DNA of 64,000 nucleotides from Porphyromonas catoniae ATCC 51270 (GTDB lineage Bacteria > Bacteroidota > Bacteroidia > Bacteroidales > Porphyromonadaceae): contig NZ_JDFF01000009.1 of the NCBI RefSeq assembly GCF_000565015.1, positions 123,501 through 187,500 of the forward strand, read 5' to 3'. Within the stretch, counting starts at the first letter, position 1; every line of letters starts with the position of its first letter. The notes beneath the pieces were generated by a model. It was not told the DNA's origin and did not search any database. It saw only the letters and a program-made list of their open reading frames with translations. Shown here in pieces: positions 17,529 to 27,141 of this stretch. The position numbers were made by a program, and so were the translations under genes.

Positions 17529-19610
17529 GTGTTTAAGCAATCAGACTTCCCTAACGTCCCTCATGCAGAGGCTCACCCAGAGTTACTTCGTCACCTAGGT
17601 GTGGAGCGACAAGATCCCTATTTCTATCTACGTGACAAATCCAATCCTTCGGTGATTAATTACCTTGAGTCAGAGAATGCCTACACCGAAGAGGTCATGC
17701 AGGAGAGCAAGGAGCTGCAAGAGCAACTCTACAATGAAATCCTCTCACGCATCAAGGAAGATGATCAAAGCTACCCCACGCTACGCAGAGGCTACTATTA
17801 CTACACGTGTACAGAGAAGGGCAAGCAATATCCTACACACTACCGCTACGAAGAGGAAGCATTCAATCGTGAATGGAGTGAAAAGCCACACGAGGTGACT
17901 GGGGGTGAATTGCTCTTCGATGTCAACCAGATGGCAGAGGGAAAGTCTGCCTTCATCTTCGCAGGTTATGCAGTAAGCCCTGACAATAAGCTAGTGGCCT
18001 ACTTCTCAAACGATACGGGGTCATACGCCGAGTTCTCATTACGCATCCGTGACATCAAGAGTGGCAGAGACCTTCCCTTACAACTAGAGGGCGTCTCTTC
18101 GCTTGCTTGGGCGGAGGACAGTGAGACGATTTACTATTCGCTCATTGATGAGACTCTTCGCTCGAGCCGCATCTTCGCCCAACGTCTTGACGACACGGAG
18201 CCAACGCTCGTTTACGAAGAGCTTGATGCTCGCTTCTCATGCAGTGTGAGTGAGACCAAGACACGTGAATTTATCTTCATCACGACCTCTAGTAGCACCA
18301 CAAGCGAGGAGTACTACCTCTGGAGTTCGGGGGAGGATCGTGAGCCCAAGCTATTTCTCCCAAGAGAGCGTGACGTACGCTACTCGATCCTCACCCACAA
18401 GGATCGCTTCTATATCTATTATCGAGATAAGGAGCATCTGAATGGCATGGTCTATACTGCTCCTCGGGTACACGTATCCGATCGCTTGAGCTGGACCCTC
18501 CTCGTGCCTCATCGTGAGGATGTACGCCTAGACAGCATAGGTGTCTACGAGGATTACATTGCTCTCGAGGAGCGAAGGAACGGACTTACTGAAATTCGTA
18601 TCCTCACAAGCCTTGCAGAGGAGTGTGGGAAGATTCACTTCCCAGAGCCCGTTTACACGATCAGCCTACGAGGCAATAGCCATTATGAAGCGACCACCAT
18701 CCGCTACGTCTACTCCTCAATGAACCGCCCCACATCTCTCTATGAGTACGACCTCACCAAGGGGACAAGTCGCCTACTGAAGGAGCAAGAAGTCGGAGGG
18801 GGCTTCTCCCCAGAGGATTACATCGTCAAGCGACAGTGGGCTGAGGCCGAGGACGGCACACGTGTCCCCATAGCTCTACTCTATCGTCGTGATCTCGTAC
18901 TAGATGGGTCTCTCCCAACTCTACTATACGGCTATGGGAGCTATGGCATAGCTATGGATGCCCACTTCAGTGTCTCGATTCTAAGCCTTGTAGACAGGGG
19001 CTTTGTTTATGCACTAGCACAAGTACGAGGAGGTAGCGACCTAGGAGAAGCGTGGTATGAGGAAGGTAAATTCCTGAAGAAGCGAAATACATTCACCGAC
19101 TTTATAGCTTGTGCCGAGGCACTCATCCAAAAGGGATACACCTCCCCCTCTCGGCTCATGGCTATGGGTGGTAGTGCCGGTGGCCTACTGATTGGTGCTG
19201 TAGTGAACATGCGCCCAGACCTCTTCCATGCAGCTGTTGCGCAAGTACCCTTTATGGATGTAGTGACCACGATGCTTGACGACACATTACCACTGACCAC
19301 AGGTGAATATGAGGAGTGGGGTAATCCCAACGATGAGGAATACTTCCACTACATGCTTAGCTACTCTCCCTACGATAACCTACGTGCTCAGGACTATCCG
19401 CACCTACTCGTGACAGGAGGGCTGAATGACTCACAAGTCCTCTTCCATGAGCCTACGAAGTACGTAGCCAAGCTCCGTAGCCTCAAGACAGACGACCATA
19501 TACTCCTGCTGCACATGAATATGGACTCGGGGCATGGCGGAGCAACAGGTCGCTACGATGGGATACGGGATACAGCCTTTGAATACGCCTTTCTCATCTC
19601 TTCTCTTTAA
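17529..19610 (+). CDS. ptrB: Oligopeptidase B-like prolyl oligopeptidase (S9A)
   Basis: 693 residues starting at GTG. An N-terminal seven-bladed propeller domain (about 60-410) restricts access to small peptides; the C-terminal alpha/beta-hydrolase domain carries the nucleophile in GGSAGG, the Asp in GLNDSQV and the His in SGHGG. The stretch RGGSDLGEAWYEEGKF is typical of oligopeptidase B, which cleaves after Arg or Lys. No signal peptide is visible, so it should be cytosolic, acting on imported peptides. In an asaccharolytic, peptide-using bacterium this would be a core catabolic enzyme; that lifestyle is inferred. Confidence 0.9.
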   Translation: MFKQSDFPNVPHAEAHPELLRHLGVERQDPYFYLRDKSNPSVINYLESENAYTEEVMQESKELQEQLYNEILSRIKEDDQSYPTLRRGYYYYTCTEKGKQYPTHYRYEEEAFNREWSEKPHEVTGGELLFDVNQMAEGKSAFIFAGYAVSPDNKLVAYFSNDTGSYAEFSLRIRDIKSGRDLPLQLEGVSSLAWAEDSETIYYSLIDETLRSSRIFAQRLDDTEPTLVYEELDARFSCSVSETKTREFIFITTSSSTTSEEYYLWSSGEDREPKLFLPRERDVRYSILTHKDRFYIYYRDKEHLNGMVYTAPRVHVSDRLSWTLLVPHREDVRLDSIGVYEDYIALEERRNGLTEIRILTSLAEECGKIHFPEPVYTISLRGNSHYEATTIRYVYSSMNRPTSLYEYDLTKGTSRLLKEQEVGGGFSPEDYIVKRQWAEAEDGTRVPIALLYRRDLVLDGSLPTLLYGYGSYGIAMDAHFSVSILSLVDRGFVYALAQVRGGSDLGEAWYEEGKFLKKRNTFTDFIACAEALIQKGYTSPSRLMAMGGSAGGLLIGAVVNMRPDLFHAAVAQVPFMDVVTTMLDDTLPLTTGEYEEWGNPNDEEYFHYMLSYSPYDNLRAQDYPHLLVTGGLNDSQVLFHEPTKYVAKLRSLKTDDHILLLHMNMDSGHGGATGRYDGIRDTAFEYAFLISSL

Positions 19611-19639
19611 GCCAAGAGTCTAGAGAAAGAGTCACTCAC

Positions 19640-19671
19640 GCTTCACATTGAGCTTAAAGTGAAGCTCTTCC
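19640..19671 (+). terminator. ptrB: Possible terminator after the oligopeptidase B gene
   Basis: GCTTCAC pairs with GTGAAGC (19640-19646 with 19659-19665), followed by TCTTCCTTTC. The stem is short, so this is a weak call. Confidence 0.35.
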
Positions 19672-19766
19672 TTTCGGGTATAAAGCACTCCCAACAGACC
19701 ATTTCATAAATCTCTTCCGCCTCTTGTAAACACCCCCCATTTACAGGCTTTTGCAAGGGGCGTCTA

Positions 19767-19875
19767 CGAGTTACCATAACTCGCTCGTACGACTTACCAT
19801 AACTCGTTGCAAAGACTTACCACAACTCGCTCAAACGAGTTACCATAAGTCGCCGAGACGAGTTGTGGTAACTCA
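19767..19875. repeat. Five-unit 23-bp palindrome array C (family i)
   Basis: Units begin at 19767, 19790, 19813, 19836 and 19859. Units 1-4 are in the CCA orientation; unit 5 is inverted and carries the variant TGTGG. Unit 3 begins AGAC in place of CGAG. The left flank (19721-19766) contains CTCTTGTAAACACCCC, ATTTACAGG and GCAAGGGGCGTC, matching the reverse complement of the right flanks of arrays E and G at nearly the same distance. Confidence 0.95.
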
Positions 19876-20085
19876 TCGAGGGCTGATTTTTCATCCACCA
19901 TAGTCATTTATAAAACAGCTACTTACAAAGTAGGGCAAAAGAATTGGCTCATGCTCCTCGAGCAGGTGTGAGTACACCTAGGTCATCTGAGATATCTAGG
20001 GCTAAGAAGAGGCAAAGAAACAATCGTGTACACGAAACACGATTACTGAGCGAGCTAAAGCCGAGGTAAAGCAGGAGAGTTTTGC

Positions 20086-20093
20086 TATCTTTG
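20086..20093 (+). promoter_or_regulatory. -7 box before lnb
   Basis: TATCTTTG. The predicted start site near 20100 gives a leader of 60 or about 100 bases depending on whether translation begins at 20162 or 20204. Confidence 0.65.
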
Positions 20094-20203
20094 TCAGAAA
20101 TCAATGGCTAGAGAGCTGGGGATTTTTCTCTGCAGGCTACCCCAATCTCTCTAAGTAGTTTATGCATACTCAGGTATTCGATAGGCCCTTTATCCCCCAT
20201 CAG

Positions 20204-21529
20204 ATGAGCCTTCACAAGCGACTATGGTTGCTGGTGATGGCTCTTTGCGTTCTCTTGGGAGTAAGTAGTGTAGCCACAGCACAAGAGACCTCCGTCCTCA
20301 CAGAATATCCAACTTCGCTAAGCCCAACAGCACAGATCTCTTTCCTAGCGGCAGCCCCCAGCAATGACGAGGTGTATACAGTCTATGGTCATGCAGGGCT
20401 AAGAGTCTGGGATGCAGAACAGGGCATGGATGTAGTCTTCAACTATGGGATCTTCGATTTCTCAGAAGACTTCCTCATACGCTACCTACAGGGCAAGACG
20501 GACTACATCGTGCTCCCCATGCCAACCGAGGTATACCGCTCGAGCTATGCAGGGCGCAAAGTGCGAGAGATCGTACTCGAGACCGACAGCACACAGCGTA
20601 GCAAGATGTGGTCACTCCTGCTGGAGAATATCAAACCCGAGAATAGGGTCTATCGCTACAATGCCTTTCGCAACAACTGCAGTACACGCCCGCTAGATCT
20701 CTACTTCGAGACACTGAGTGTACCACCAGGCATAGAGGCGAAGTTAGACTCTGCACGTTTGGTCTTCCCTTCCCCCGACGTCCCCATGGAGCGACGTCCG
20801 GAGGTCTGGCATCCTACGACGTGGCGCAAGGTGATCAATAGGCTGGAGTCTGCACAACCATGGCTCGTGCTTGGCACAGACCTAGCCATGGGACCTGAGC
20901 TGGATAAAGAGATGAGCATCGAGGAACGCCTCTTCATCCCTATGGATGCCGCAGAGATTCTTTCCGTTGCCTCCTACGAGCGATTTAACGAAATAACGAG
21001 TGTCTATTATACTCCGTGTAGGGAAGATCTTACTGAAGGGGAAGATCCACAGCAACCAGAGGAGAGAGGAGGCATTAGTCTGACACATCCGCTCGTGGTT
21101 TTTAGCTTACTTCTGACTCTTACACTCTCTATATATGTAGCTCGTGCACGAGGGAAACGTGTACCAGGGATACTAGAATTCATGCTCTACCTCATAGCAG
21201 GGTTAGGGGGAAGCTTACTCTTCTTCCTTACCTTCTTCTCCGAGCATCCCATGGTAAATCCTAATTGGAATCTCCTTGTCCTACACCCCGCATACCTCAT
21301 TATCGCGCTACTCATACCCTTCGGCGAGAAGACACAGCGAGTGAGACGTGTGTTGCACCTCATCCTCCTCCTGCCACTCATTGCCTTCCCCTTCGTTGCC
21401 CACATCGCTGGGCAGACAATCAATACCAGTGTGTACCTCATTGCCCTGTCGCTAGTCATACTCTCAGTAGGGCGTATCGGCTGGTTCCCTCCCTTTATCA
21501 AATCTACCGAGCGTCATGCGTCCCACTAA
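20204..21529 (+). CDS. lnb: Lnb-type (DUF4105) membrane protein, candidate lipoprotein N-acyltransferase
   Basis: From MSLHKRLWL the protein has 441 residues, a signal peptide ending VATAQ, a periplasmic domain and five C-terminal membrane segments. The periplasmic domain has the DUF4105 signature: YGHAGLRV with His63, NYGIFDF, YLQGKTDYIV, and NNCSTRPLDL with Cys159. The conserved His and Cys suggest a papain-like thiol enzyme. As I recall, this family was recently shown in Bacteroides to N-acylate outer-membrane lipoproteins (Lnb). The open frame extends to an ATG at 20162, but the signal peptide favours 20204. It overlaps the next gene by 14 bases. Confidence 0.78.
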   Translation: MSLHKRLWLLVMALCVLLGVSSVATAQETSVLTEYPTSLSPTAQISFLAAAPSNDEVYTVYGHAGLRVWDAEQGMDVVFNYGIFDFSEDFLIRYLQGKTDYIVLPMPTEVYRSSYAGRKVREIVLETDSTQRSKMWSLLLENIKPENRVYRYNAFRNNCSTRPLDLYFETLSVPPGIEAKLDSARLVFPSPDVPMERRPEVWHPTTWRKVINRLESAQPWLVLGTDLAMGPELDKEMSIEERLFIPMDAAEILSVASYERFNEITSVYYTPCREDLTEGEDPQQPEERGGISLTHPLVVFSLLLTLTLSIYVARARGKRVPGILEFMLYLIAGLGGSLLFFLTFFSEHPMVNPNWNLLVLHPAYLIIALLIPFGEKTQRVRRVLHLILLLPLIAFPFVAHIAGQTINTSVYLIALSLVILSVGRIGWFPPFIKSTERHASH

Positions 21530-23108
21530 GAAGAGCTTACAGCAACGGGGCGTCCGACGTCTCATCATATCTCTCTTTGCCCTTATTGCCATCCAACAGG
21601 TGGCTCTATCGGCAGAGCTACCTCGGATCGTGGTCTATATCACCATCGAGGATCTCAGGGGAGACTACCTACAAGAGCTACGCCCACTCTTCGAGGGGAA
21701 GGGGCTGGAACGGATGCTGACTGAGGGCAAGCTCTATCAACATATTTCTTTCCCTCTAGGGGAGATAAATAGAGCATCAGCTACTGCAACCCTACACACA
21801 GCGAGCTATCCCTACCAGCATGGAGTAGAGCGACCCACTCTATGGCTCTCGGGACAAAACAAGTGGGAGAACGTCTTCAATGACCCTAGTGTCTTAGGTA
21901 ACTATACGCGAGATACCTATTCCCCCAAAGCGCTGCTGGTCAACACGCTAGGCGATAGACTACGTGAAGCTTCTTCGGGCTCTTCACTCGTCTATTCCCT
22001 AGCCTCAGATGCGGAGGTCGCTATTGCCTCGGGTGGTTGGTTTGCCAACGGTGTTTTTTGGCTCGATAGTAAGATTGGCTCATGGGCAACCTCAACCTAC
22101 TACGAGCAGATGCCCAAGTTCCTAGAGGCCTACAACCGCTCCAGCGATGGTCCCAATAAGCGTCTCGTCGCTGGGCAGATGACATGGAGCCCTATCCGAT
22201 CCTACCCTCATAAGCCTAATGAGCATTGGGCAGACTGGAGCAAGGGCTTTAGCTACCGCTATCAGGGCTTTCAGGTAACAGAATTCAAGCGTAGCGCCCT
22301 AGCCAATGAGGAGATAACAGCCCTAGCTCTAAAGCTCCTTGACCAAGGAGGCTACACCGAGTCTAAGGCACCTGGCATGCTCGCATTATCCTACAGCCTC
22401 GATGTTACACCCCACGACGCCCTATCCAGCGAGCTAAGTATAGAGGAAGTAGATGCCTACGTACGCCTCAGTAGGAATGTGCAAACTCTCCTAACGAAGC
22501 TAGAGCAGACCTTCGGGGCAAACAACTACCTCGTCGCACTCTCAGGCACGGGCTACACACATTATCGACGACCCAAACTAAAGGGTGCAGAGGCTCGCTA
22601 CGGACGCTTTAGTTCTAAGAAGGGCACCGCACTACTGAATCTATACCTCTCGGCCATACATGGCCAAGGGAACTGGGTAGAGCGTCTGGCAGACGGTCGA
22701 ATCTACCTCAACAAGAAGCTCGCAGAGACCAAGAAGCTCTCCCTGCCAACACTACAAGAAGAGGCCGCTGCCTTCATCGAAGAGATGCAAGGCATCGGCA
22801 TGGCTATCGCTGGGCATAACCTCACAGCACAGTCTTCGCTCAGTGATGCAGGCCTTGCCCTGAGGCGTGCTGTACACAACAAGTATCTGGCAGATGTATA
22901 CTGGACGCTCACTCCTGGATGGGAGGTAGAGGAAACAGCCGATAACCCCAATCTATGGCTCCAATCACAAGCCATAGAATCTCCCTGCATCCTCTTCGGA
23001 GCAGGCTTTGATCCCAAGACCTTCAACTACCCCATCCTTACGGCACCCGATGTCGCTAAGGCTATTGCCCATATACTGCGCATCCGTCCCCCGAATGCAG
23101 CAAACTAG
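21516..23108 (+). CDS. Alkaline-phosphatase-fold exported protein with degenerate active site
   Basis: 530 residues with a signal peptide ending ALSAE. The opening IVVYITIEDLRGDYLQEL and the later ASATATLHTASYPYQHGVE match the layout of PafA-like alkaline phosphatases (VDQMRWDYL and the Thr-nucleophile loop ending HGI). The usual metal and catalytic positions differ: the first Asp is Glu45, the Thr nucleophile position falls on Arg or Ala, the usual DxxGH reads DVTPHD, and the usual ADHG reads SGTGYT. Phosphatase activity is therefore doubtful. Its start lies inside the end of lnb, so the two are probably made together. The alignment was done by eye. Confidence 0.7.
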   Translation: MRPTKKSLQQRGVRRLIISLFALIAIQQVALSAELPRIVVYITIEDLRGDYLQELRPLFEGKGLERMLTEGKLYQHISFPLGEINRASATATLHTASYPYQHGVERPTLWLSGQNKWENVFNDPSVLGNYTRDTYSPKALLVNTLGDRLREASSGSSLVYSLASDAEVAIASGGWFANGVFWLDSKIGSWATSTYYEQMPKFLEAYNRSSDGPNKRLVAGQMTWSPIRSYPHKPNEHWADWSKGFSYRYQGFQVTEFKRSALANEEITALALKLLDQGGYTESKAPGMLALSYSLDVTPHDALSSELSIEEVDAYVRLSRNVQTLLTKLEQTFGANNYLVALSGTGYTHYRRPKLKGAEARYGRFSSKKGTALLNLYLSAIHGQGNWVERLADGRIYLNKKLAETKKLSLPTLQEEAAAFIEEMQGIGMAIAGHNLTAQSSLSDAGLALRRAVHNKYLADVYWTLTPGWEVEETADNPNLWLQSQAIESPCILFGAGFDPKTFNYPILTAPDVAKAIAHILRIRPPNAAN

Positions 23109-23142
23109 GGTAGCCCACCTACCCTACTGGCCTTAGTGGCAC

Positions 23143-23150
23143 TATATTTG
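23143..23150 (+). promoter_or_regulatory. secA: Possible -7 box before secA
   Basis: TATATTTG fits TAnnTTTG and lies 65 bp before the secA ATG. A small hairpin (AGGGTAG with CTACCCT, 23107-23125) precedes it. Confidence 0.45.
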
Positions 23151-23214
23151 ATAGCATCCCCTTTACATGGGTAGGTTATCCTCATTCATTCAGCAGAAAT
23201 AATACATACATATA

Positions 23215-26200
23215 ATGGGATTCATTGACTTCCTGTCGAAGCTATTCGGCAATAAATCACAACGAGACCTCAAGGAAATCACCCCTTGGGTGGAGCGCAT
23301 CCAAGCGGTATATCCAGAGATCGATGCACTAAGTAACGATGAGCTACGTGAGCGCACTCAGGCATTGCGTGAGCGCATACAGGCTTATGTTTCGAGCGAG
23401 CGAGAAGAGATCGCAAAGCTCAAGGCCAGCGTAGAGGGAAAAGACCTAGATGCACGTGAAGAGATCTGGACAAAGGTTGATAAGATTGAAAAGGAAATCC
23501 TAGAGAAACTTGAGGTAGTGCTAGATGAAGTACACCCCGAGGCCTTTGCAATAGTTAAGAGCACTGCTCGCAGGTTTGCTGAGCAGGAGGAGATACGTGT
23601 CCGTGCTACAGACTTCGACCGAGATTTAAGCGTCAGCCATGACTTCGTACACATAGAGGGTGATACAGCGGTTTATCAAAATCATTGGTCTGCCGGTGGC
23701 AACGAGATTACCTGGGATATGGTACACTACGATGTACAGCTATTCGGAGGTACGGTACTGCACAAGGGCAAGATCGCTGAGATGGCTACGGGTGAAGGTA
23801 AGACACTTGTTGCTACACTCCCCGTCTTCCTCAACGCACTAACAGGGAATGGTGTACACGTCGTAACGGTGAACGACTATCTAGCAAAGCGTGACGCCGA
23901 GTGGATGGGACCGCTCTACATGTTCCATGGTCTCAGTGTAGACTGCATCGACAAGCATCAACCTAATACCCCTGAGCGACGTGCTGCTTACAATGCCGAT
24001 ATCACTTTCGGGACAAACAACGAATTTGGTTTCGACTATCTACGTGACAACATGGCCACCAGTCCCGAAGACCTTGTACAGCGCAAGCATAACTATGCCA
24101 TCGTGGACGAAGTAGACTCCGTCCTCATTGATGATGCACGTACGCCTCTCATCATCTCAGGCCCTGTCCCCAAGGGAGACGACCAACTCTTCGAGCAATT
24201 CCTCCCCAACGTAGAGGTTGTCGTCGAGGCACAACGTAAGCTCTGCCAACAGCTTCTCATTGATGCGAAGAAGAAGATTTCCTCCGAAGACAAGAAGGAA
24301 CAAGAGGAAGGCTTCTTCTTGCTCTTCCGCACCTACAAGGGTATGCCCAAGAGCAAGCCTCTTATTAAATACCTCAGTGAGCCTGGCATCAAGACGGGCA
24401 TGCTGAAGGTCGAAGAGGAGTACATGGCTGACAACATGCGTCAGATGCACATCGTCACCGAGGAGCTCTATTTCGTCATTGATGAGAAGAATAACAGCAT
24501 TGAGCTATCTGATAAGGGGATTGATCTACTCACTCGTGGCACGGACGATCCGACCTTCTTCATCCTCCCTGATATAGCTTCTCTCCTCGCAGAGCTGTCT
24601 AACCAAGGGCTCTCTAGCGAAGAAGTGGCACAACGCAAGGAGGCACTACTAGCTGATTATGCCGTTAAGAGCGAGCGTGTACACACCGTCAATCAGCTCC
24701 TCAAGGCCTACACACTTTTTGAGAAGAACGACCAGTACGTCGTCATCGACAACAAGGTACTCATCGTAGACGAGCAGACAGGACGTATCATGGACGGGCG
24801 CCGCTACTCCGATGGACTACATCAGGCTATCGAAGCCAAGGAGCGTGTGAAGGTAGAGGCAGCGACACAGACCTTCGCTACCATCACCCTACAAAACTAC
24901 TTCCGCATGTATCACAAGCTCTCAGGTATGACGGGTACCGCTGAGACCGAGGCTGGTGAACTGTGGGACATCTACAAGCTTGACGTGGTTGTCATCCCAA
25001 CCAATCGCCCCATCGCACGTCACGACCTCAACGACCGCATCTATAAGACTGCTCGTGAGAAGTACGCAGCCGTCATTGAGGAGATTGTCCGCCTCGTAGA
25101 GCTTGGTCGTCCCGTACTCGTGGGTACAACTTCGGTCGAAATATCCGAGCTCCTGAGCAAGATGCTCACACTACGTAAAATCCCACACAACGTCCTCAAT
25201 GCTAAGCTTCACCAGAAGGAAGCTGAGATCGTTGCCCAAGCAGGCAAGCCTGGTGTCGTCACCATAGCAACGAACATGGCAGGTCGTGGTACCGACATCA
25301 AGCTAACGCCCGAGGTCAAGGAAGCTGGTGGGCTTGCCATCCTCGGTACGGAGCGTCACGAGTCTCGTCGCGTAGACCGTCAGCTCCGTGGTCGTGCTGG
25401 TCGTCAGGGCGACCCTGGCTCATCTGTCTTCTTTGTTTCTCTTGAGGACCACCTCATGCGCCTCTTCGCCTCCGATCGCCTCTCTGCTATGATGGACAAG
25501 ATGGGCTTTGAGGAAGGAGAAGTACTTGAGCACAGCATGCTGAACAAGGCCGTTGAACGTGCGCAGAAGAAGGTAGAGGAAAATAACTTCGGTATCCGTA
25601 AGCGTCTCCTCGAGTATGACGATGTGATGAACTCTCAGCGCGAAGTTATCTACAAGCGTCGTCGCCATGCCCTCATGGGTGAGCGCATCGAGATGGACGT
25701 GATGAATACGCTCTACGATGCAGGGCGCATCCTCGTTGACACGCATCATCCTATGGAGGACTATGAGAGCTTCTCAGATGATGTCATGCGTCTCTTCGCC
25801 ATCGAAGCTCCATTCGATGAGCAGACCTTCCGCCACTCTAAGGCAGACGAACTAACAGATCTGCTCTATGATGCTGTTGAGGCGGCCTTTGCTCGTCGCG
25901 CTCAGCTCATCGCAGACCAAGCCTACCCTGCCATTCATCAGGTCTATACTGAGCAAGGTCAGCACTACGAGCGAATCATGATCCCTCTAACCGATGGTCG
26001 TGGTGCCTATCAAGTGGCCTGCAACCTCAAGGAAGCTGATGAAACCAAGGGGCGTAGCATCATGCGTGAGTTTGAGAAGGCTATCGTCCTACACATCATT
26101 GACGAGCAGTGGAAGGAGCATCTACGTGAGATGGACGAGCTGCGCAACTCCGTGCAGAATGCCAGCTACGAAAACAAGGATCCTCTCCTTGTCTACAAGC

Positions 26201-26517
26201 TCGAGTCATACGAACTCTTCCGTACGATGATCGAAGAGATGAATCGTAAGACCGCCTCGATCCTCATGCGTATCCAGCTACACCTTGCACCTGCCGAGTC
26301 CGAAGCTCCACGTGAGGTAGAGGTTCGTCAGGCTGAGGCATCGCAGCATCGCCCCACACCAAGCTACCATGAGAGCCGTCATGAGGTTGGTAGCCCCGAG
26401 GCTGAGGCCGAGGCACGCCGTAGACCAGCACAGTCTACGCATACCATAGGGCGTAACGACCCTTGCCCTTGCGGTAGCGGCAAGAAGTTTAAGCACTGCC
26501 ACGGCAAGCACCTCTAG
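23215..26517 (+). CDS. secA: Preprotein translocase ATPase SecA
   Basis: The motor of the Sec pathway, which pushes unfolded preproteins through SecYEG. Walker A is MATGEGKTL at residues 190-198; the [16 protein letters not shown] motif, the second nucleotide-binding fold with GTTSVE and [10 protein letters not shown], and the [16 protein letters not shown] helicase motif follow in order. The C-terminal zinc module [13 protein letters not shown], which binds SecB or phospholipid, is intact. At 1100 residues it is longer than the E. coli protein (901), mainly from an insertion at about residues 330-420 that is usual in Bacteroidota. A terminator follows. Confidence 0.98.
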   Translation: MGFIDFLSKLFGNKSQRDLKEITPWVERIQAVYPEIDALSNDELRERTQALRERIQAYVSSEREEIAKLKASVEGKDLDAREEIWTKVDKIEKEILEKLEVVLDEVHPEAFAIVKSTARRFAEQEEIRVRATDFDRDLSVSHDFVHIEGDTAVYQNHWSAGGNEITWDMVHYDVQLFGGTVLHKGKIAEMATGEGKTLVATLPVFLNALTGNGVHVVTVNDYLAKRDAEWMGPLYMFHGLSVDCIDKHQPNTPERRAAYNADITFGTNNEFGFDYLRDNMATSPEDLVQRKHNYAIVDEVDSVLIDDARTPLIISGPVPKGDDQLFEQFLPNVEVVVEAQRKLCQQLLIDAKKKISSEDKKEQEEGFFLLFRTYKGMPKSKPLIKYLSEPGIKTGMLKVEEEYMADNMRQMHIVTEELYFVIDEKNNSIELSDKGIDLLTRGTDDPTFFILPDIASLLAELSNQGLSSEEVAQRKEALLADYAVKSERVHTVNQLLKAYTLFEKNDQYVVIDNKVLIVDEQTGRIMDGRRYSDGLHQAIEAKERVKVEAATQTFATITLQNYFRMYHKLSGMTGTAETEAGELWDIYKLDVVVIPTNRPIARHDLNDRIYKTAREKYAAVIEEIVRLVELGRPVLVGTTSVEISELLSKMLTLRKIPHNVLNAKLHQKEAEIVAQAGKPGVVTIATNMAGRGTDIKLTPEVKEAGGLAILGTERHESRRVDRQLRGRAGRQGDPGSSVFFVSLEDHLMRLFASDRLSAMMDKMGFEEGEVLEHSMLNKAVERAQKKVEENNFGIRKRLLEYDDVMNSQREVIYKRRRHALMGERIEMDVMNTLYDAGRILVDTHHPMEDYESFSDDVMRLFAIEAPFDEQTFRHSKADELTDLLYDAVEAAFARRAQLIADQAYPAIHQVYTEQGQHYERIMIPLTDGRGAYQVACNLKEADETKGRSIMREFEKAIVLHIIDEQWKEHLREMDELRNSVQNASYENKDPLLVYKLESYELFRTMIEEMNRKTASILMRIQLHLAPAESEAPREVEVRQAEASQHRPTPSYHESRHEVGSPEAEAEARRRPAQSTHTIGRNDPCPCGSGKKFKHCHGKHL

Positions 26518-26542
26518 CCTATATCTCAGGCTCAAACAACGA

Positions 26543-26590
26543 AATCCCTCGACTAGCCTCTGCTGGTCGGGGGATTCTCTTTTCTCTAAG
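26543..26590 (+). terminator. Terminator after secA
   Basis: AATCCC-TCGAC pairs with GTCG-GGGGATT around a short loop (26543-26576), followed by CTCTTTTCTCT. Well placed 26 bp after the secA stop. Confidence 0.75.
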
Positions 26591-26692
26591 GGAGATGAAT
26601 GAAACGCTACTGTTTACAATCCCCACTTTCTTACAACCATACATAACATACCTATAACCAACGAAATAGAAAGAAGCAAAGAAGAGCCTCAA

Positions 26693-26801
26693 CGAGTTAT
26701 GGTAACTCGTCGTGACGAGTTGTGGTAAGTCGTTTCAAAGAGTTATGGTAAGTCATTATGAAGAGTTACCATAACTTGTTTCAGCGACTTGTGGCAACTT
26801 G
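26693..26801. repeat. Five-unit 23-bp palindrome array D (family i)
   Basis: Units begin at 26693, 26716, 26739, 26762 and 26785. Units 1, 2, 3 and 5 have the centre in the TGG orientation and unit 4 in the CCA orientation, so this array is largely reversed relative to arrays A, B, C, E and G. Unit 5 is the most diverged (GACTTGTGGCAACTTG). Located between secA and the TonB-dependent receptor gene. Confidence 0.93.
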
Positions 26802-27077
26802 TGTGTATCCTCTCGCAAAGGCCCCTTAAATAACGAGTAGGTGGTGGCTGAAAGAAGCTATTGGTAATCGAAGAGAAATTGCATTCAAATCGAGCATGCA
26901 CGGCATTACTTTCTAGCTAGAACAATCTCTCCAAACCCTTCAAAAGATGAGTTGCTAGCTAGAGGACAAGGATACACTAATCAAGGCTATACTCCCATTG
27001 CATTCCTAGCCACCCACAGCCTACACCAAGACTCAGACTCAAGTAAGAACCAATCGGGAGTTTGATATAGGGGTGAG

Positions 27078-27108
27078 TTGGCTATTGCATTACCATTCAC
27101 TACCTTTG
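27078..27108 (+). promoter_or_regulatory. Promoter of the TonB-dependent receptor gene
   Basis: A TTG at 27078-27080 and TACCTTTG at 27101-27108, separated by 20 bp, fit the Bacteroidota -33/-7 arrangement. The ATG at 27142 is 33 bp downstream. Confidence 0.65.
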
Positions 27109-27141
27109 GTGGTATAATACACCCTGTAAAGGCTTGGCATT

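Larger units (their letters stand above)
19611..20203. other. Intergenic region holding array C and the lnb promoter
   Basis: 593 bp without a clear gene. It holds a weak hairpin with a following pyrimidine run (19640-19670), a conserved array flank (19721-19766), array C (19767-19875) and a promoter box at 20086-20093. The segment 19876-20085 shows nothing recognisable. Confidence 0.65.
26518..27141. other. Intergenic region holding the secA terminator, array D and a promoter
   Basis: 624 bp. It holds a strong terminator hairpin (26543-26590), array D (26693-26801) and a promoter for the TonB-dependent receptor (27078-27108). Nothing else is recognisable in 26802-27075. Confidence 0.7.
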
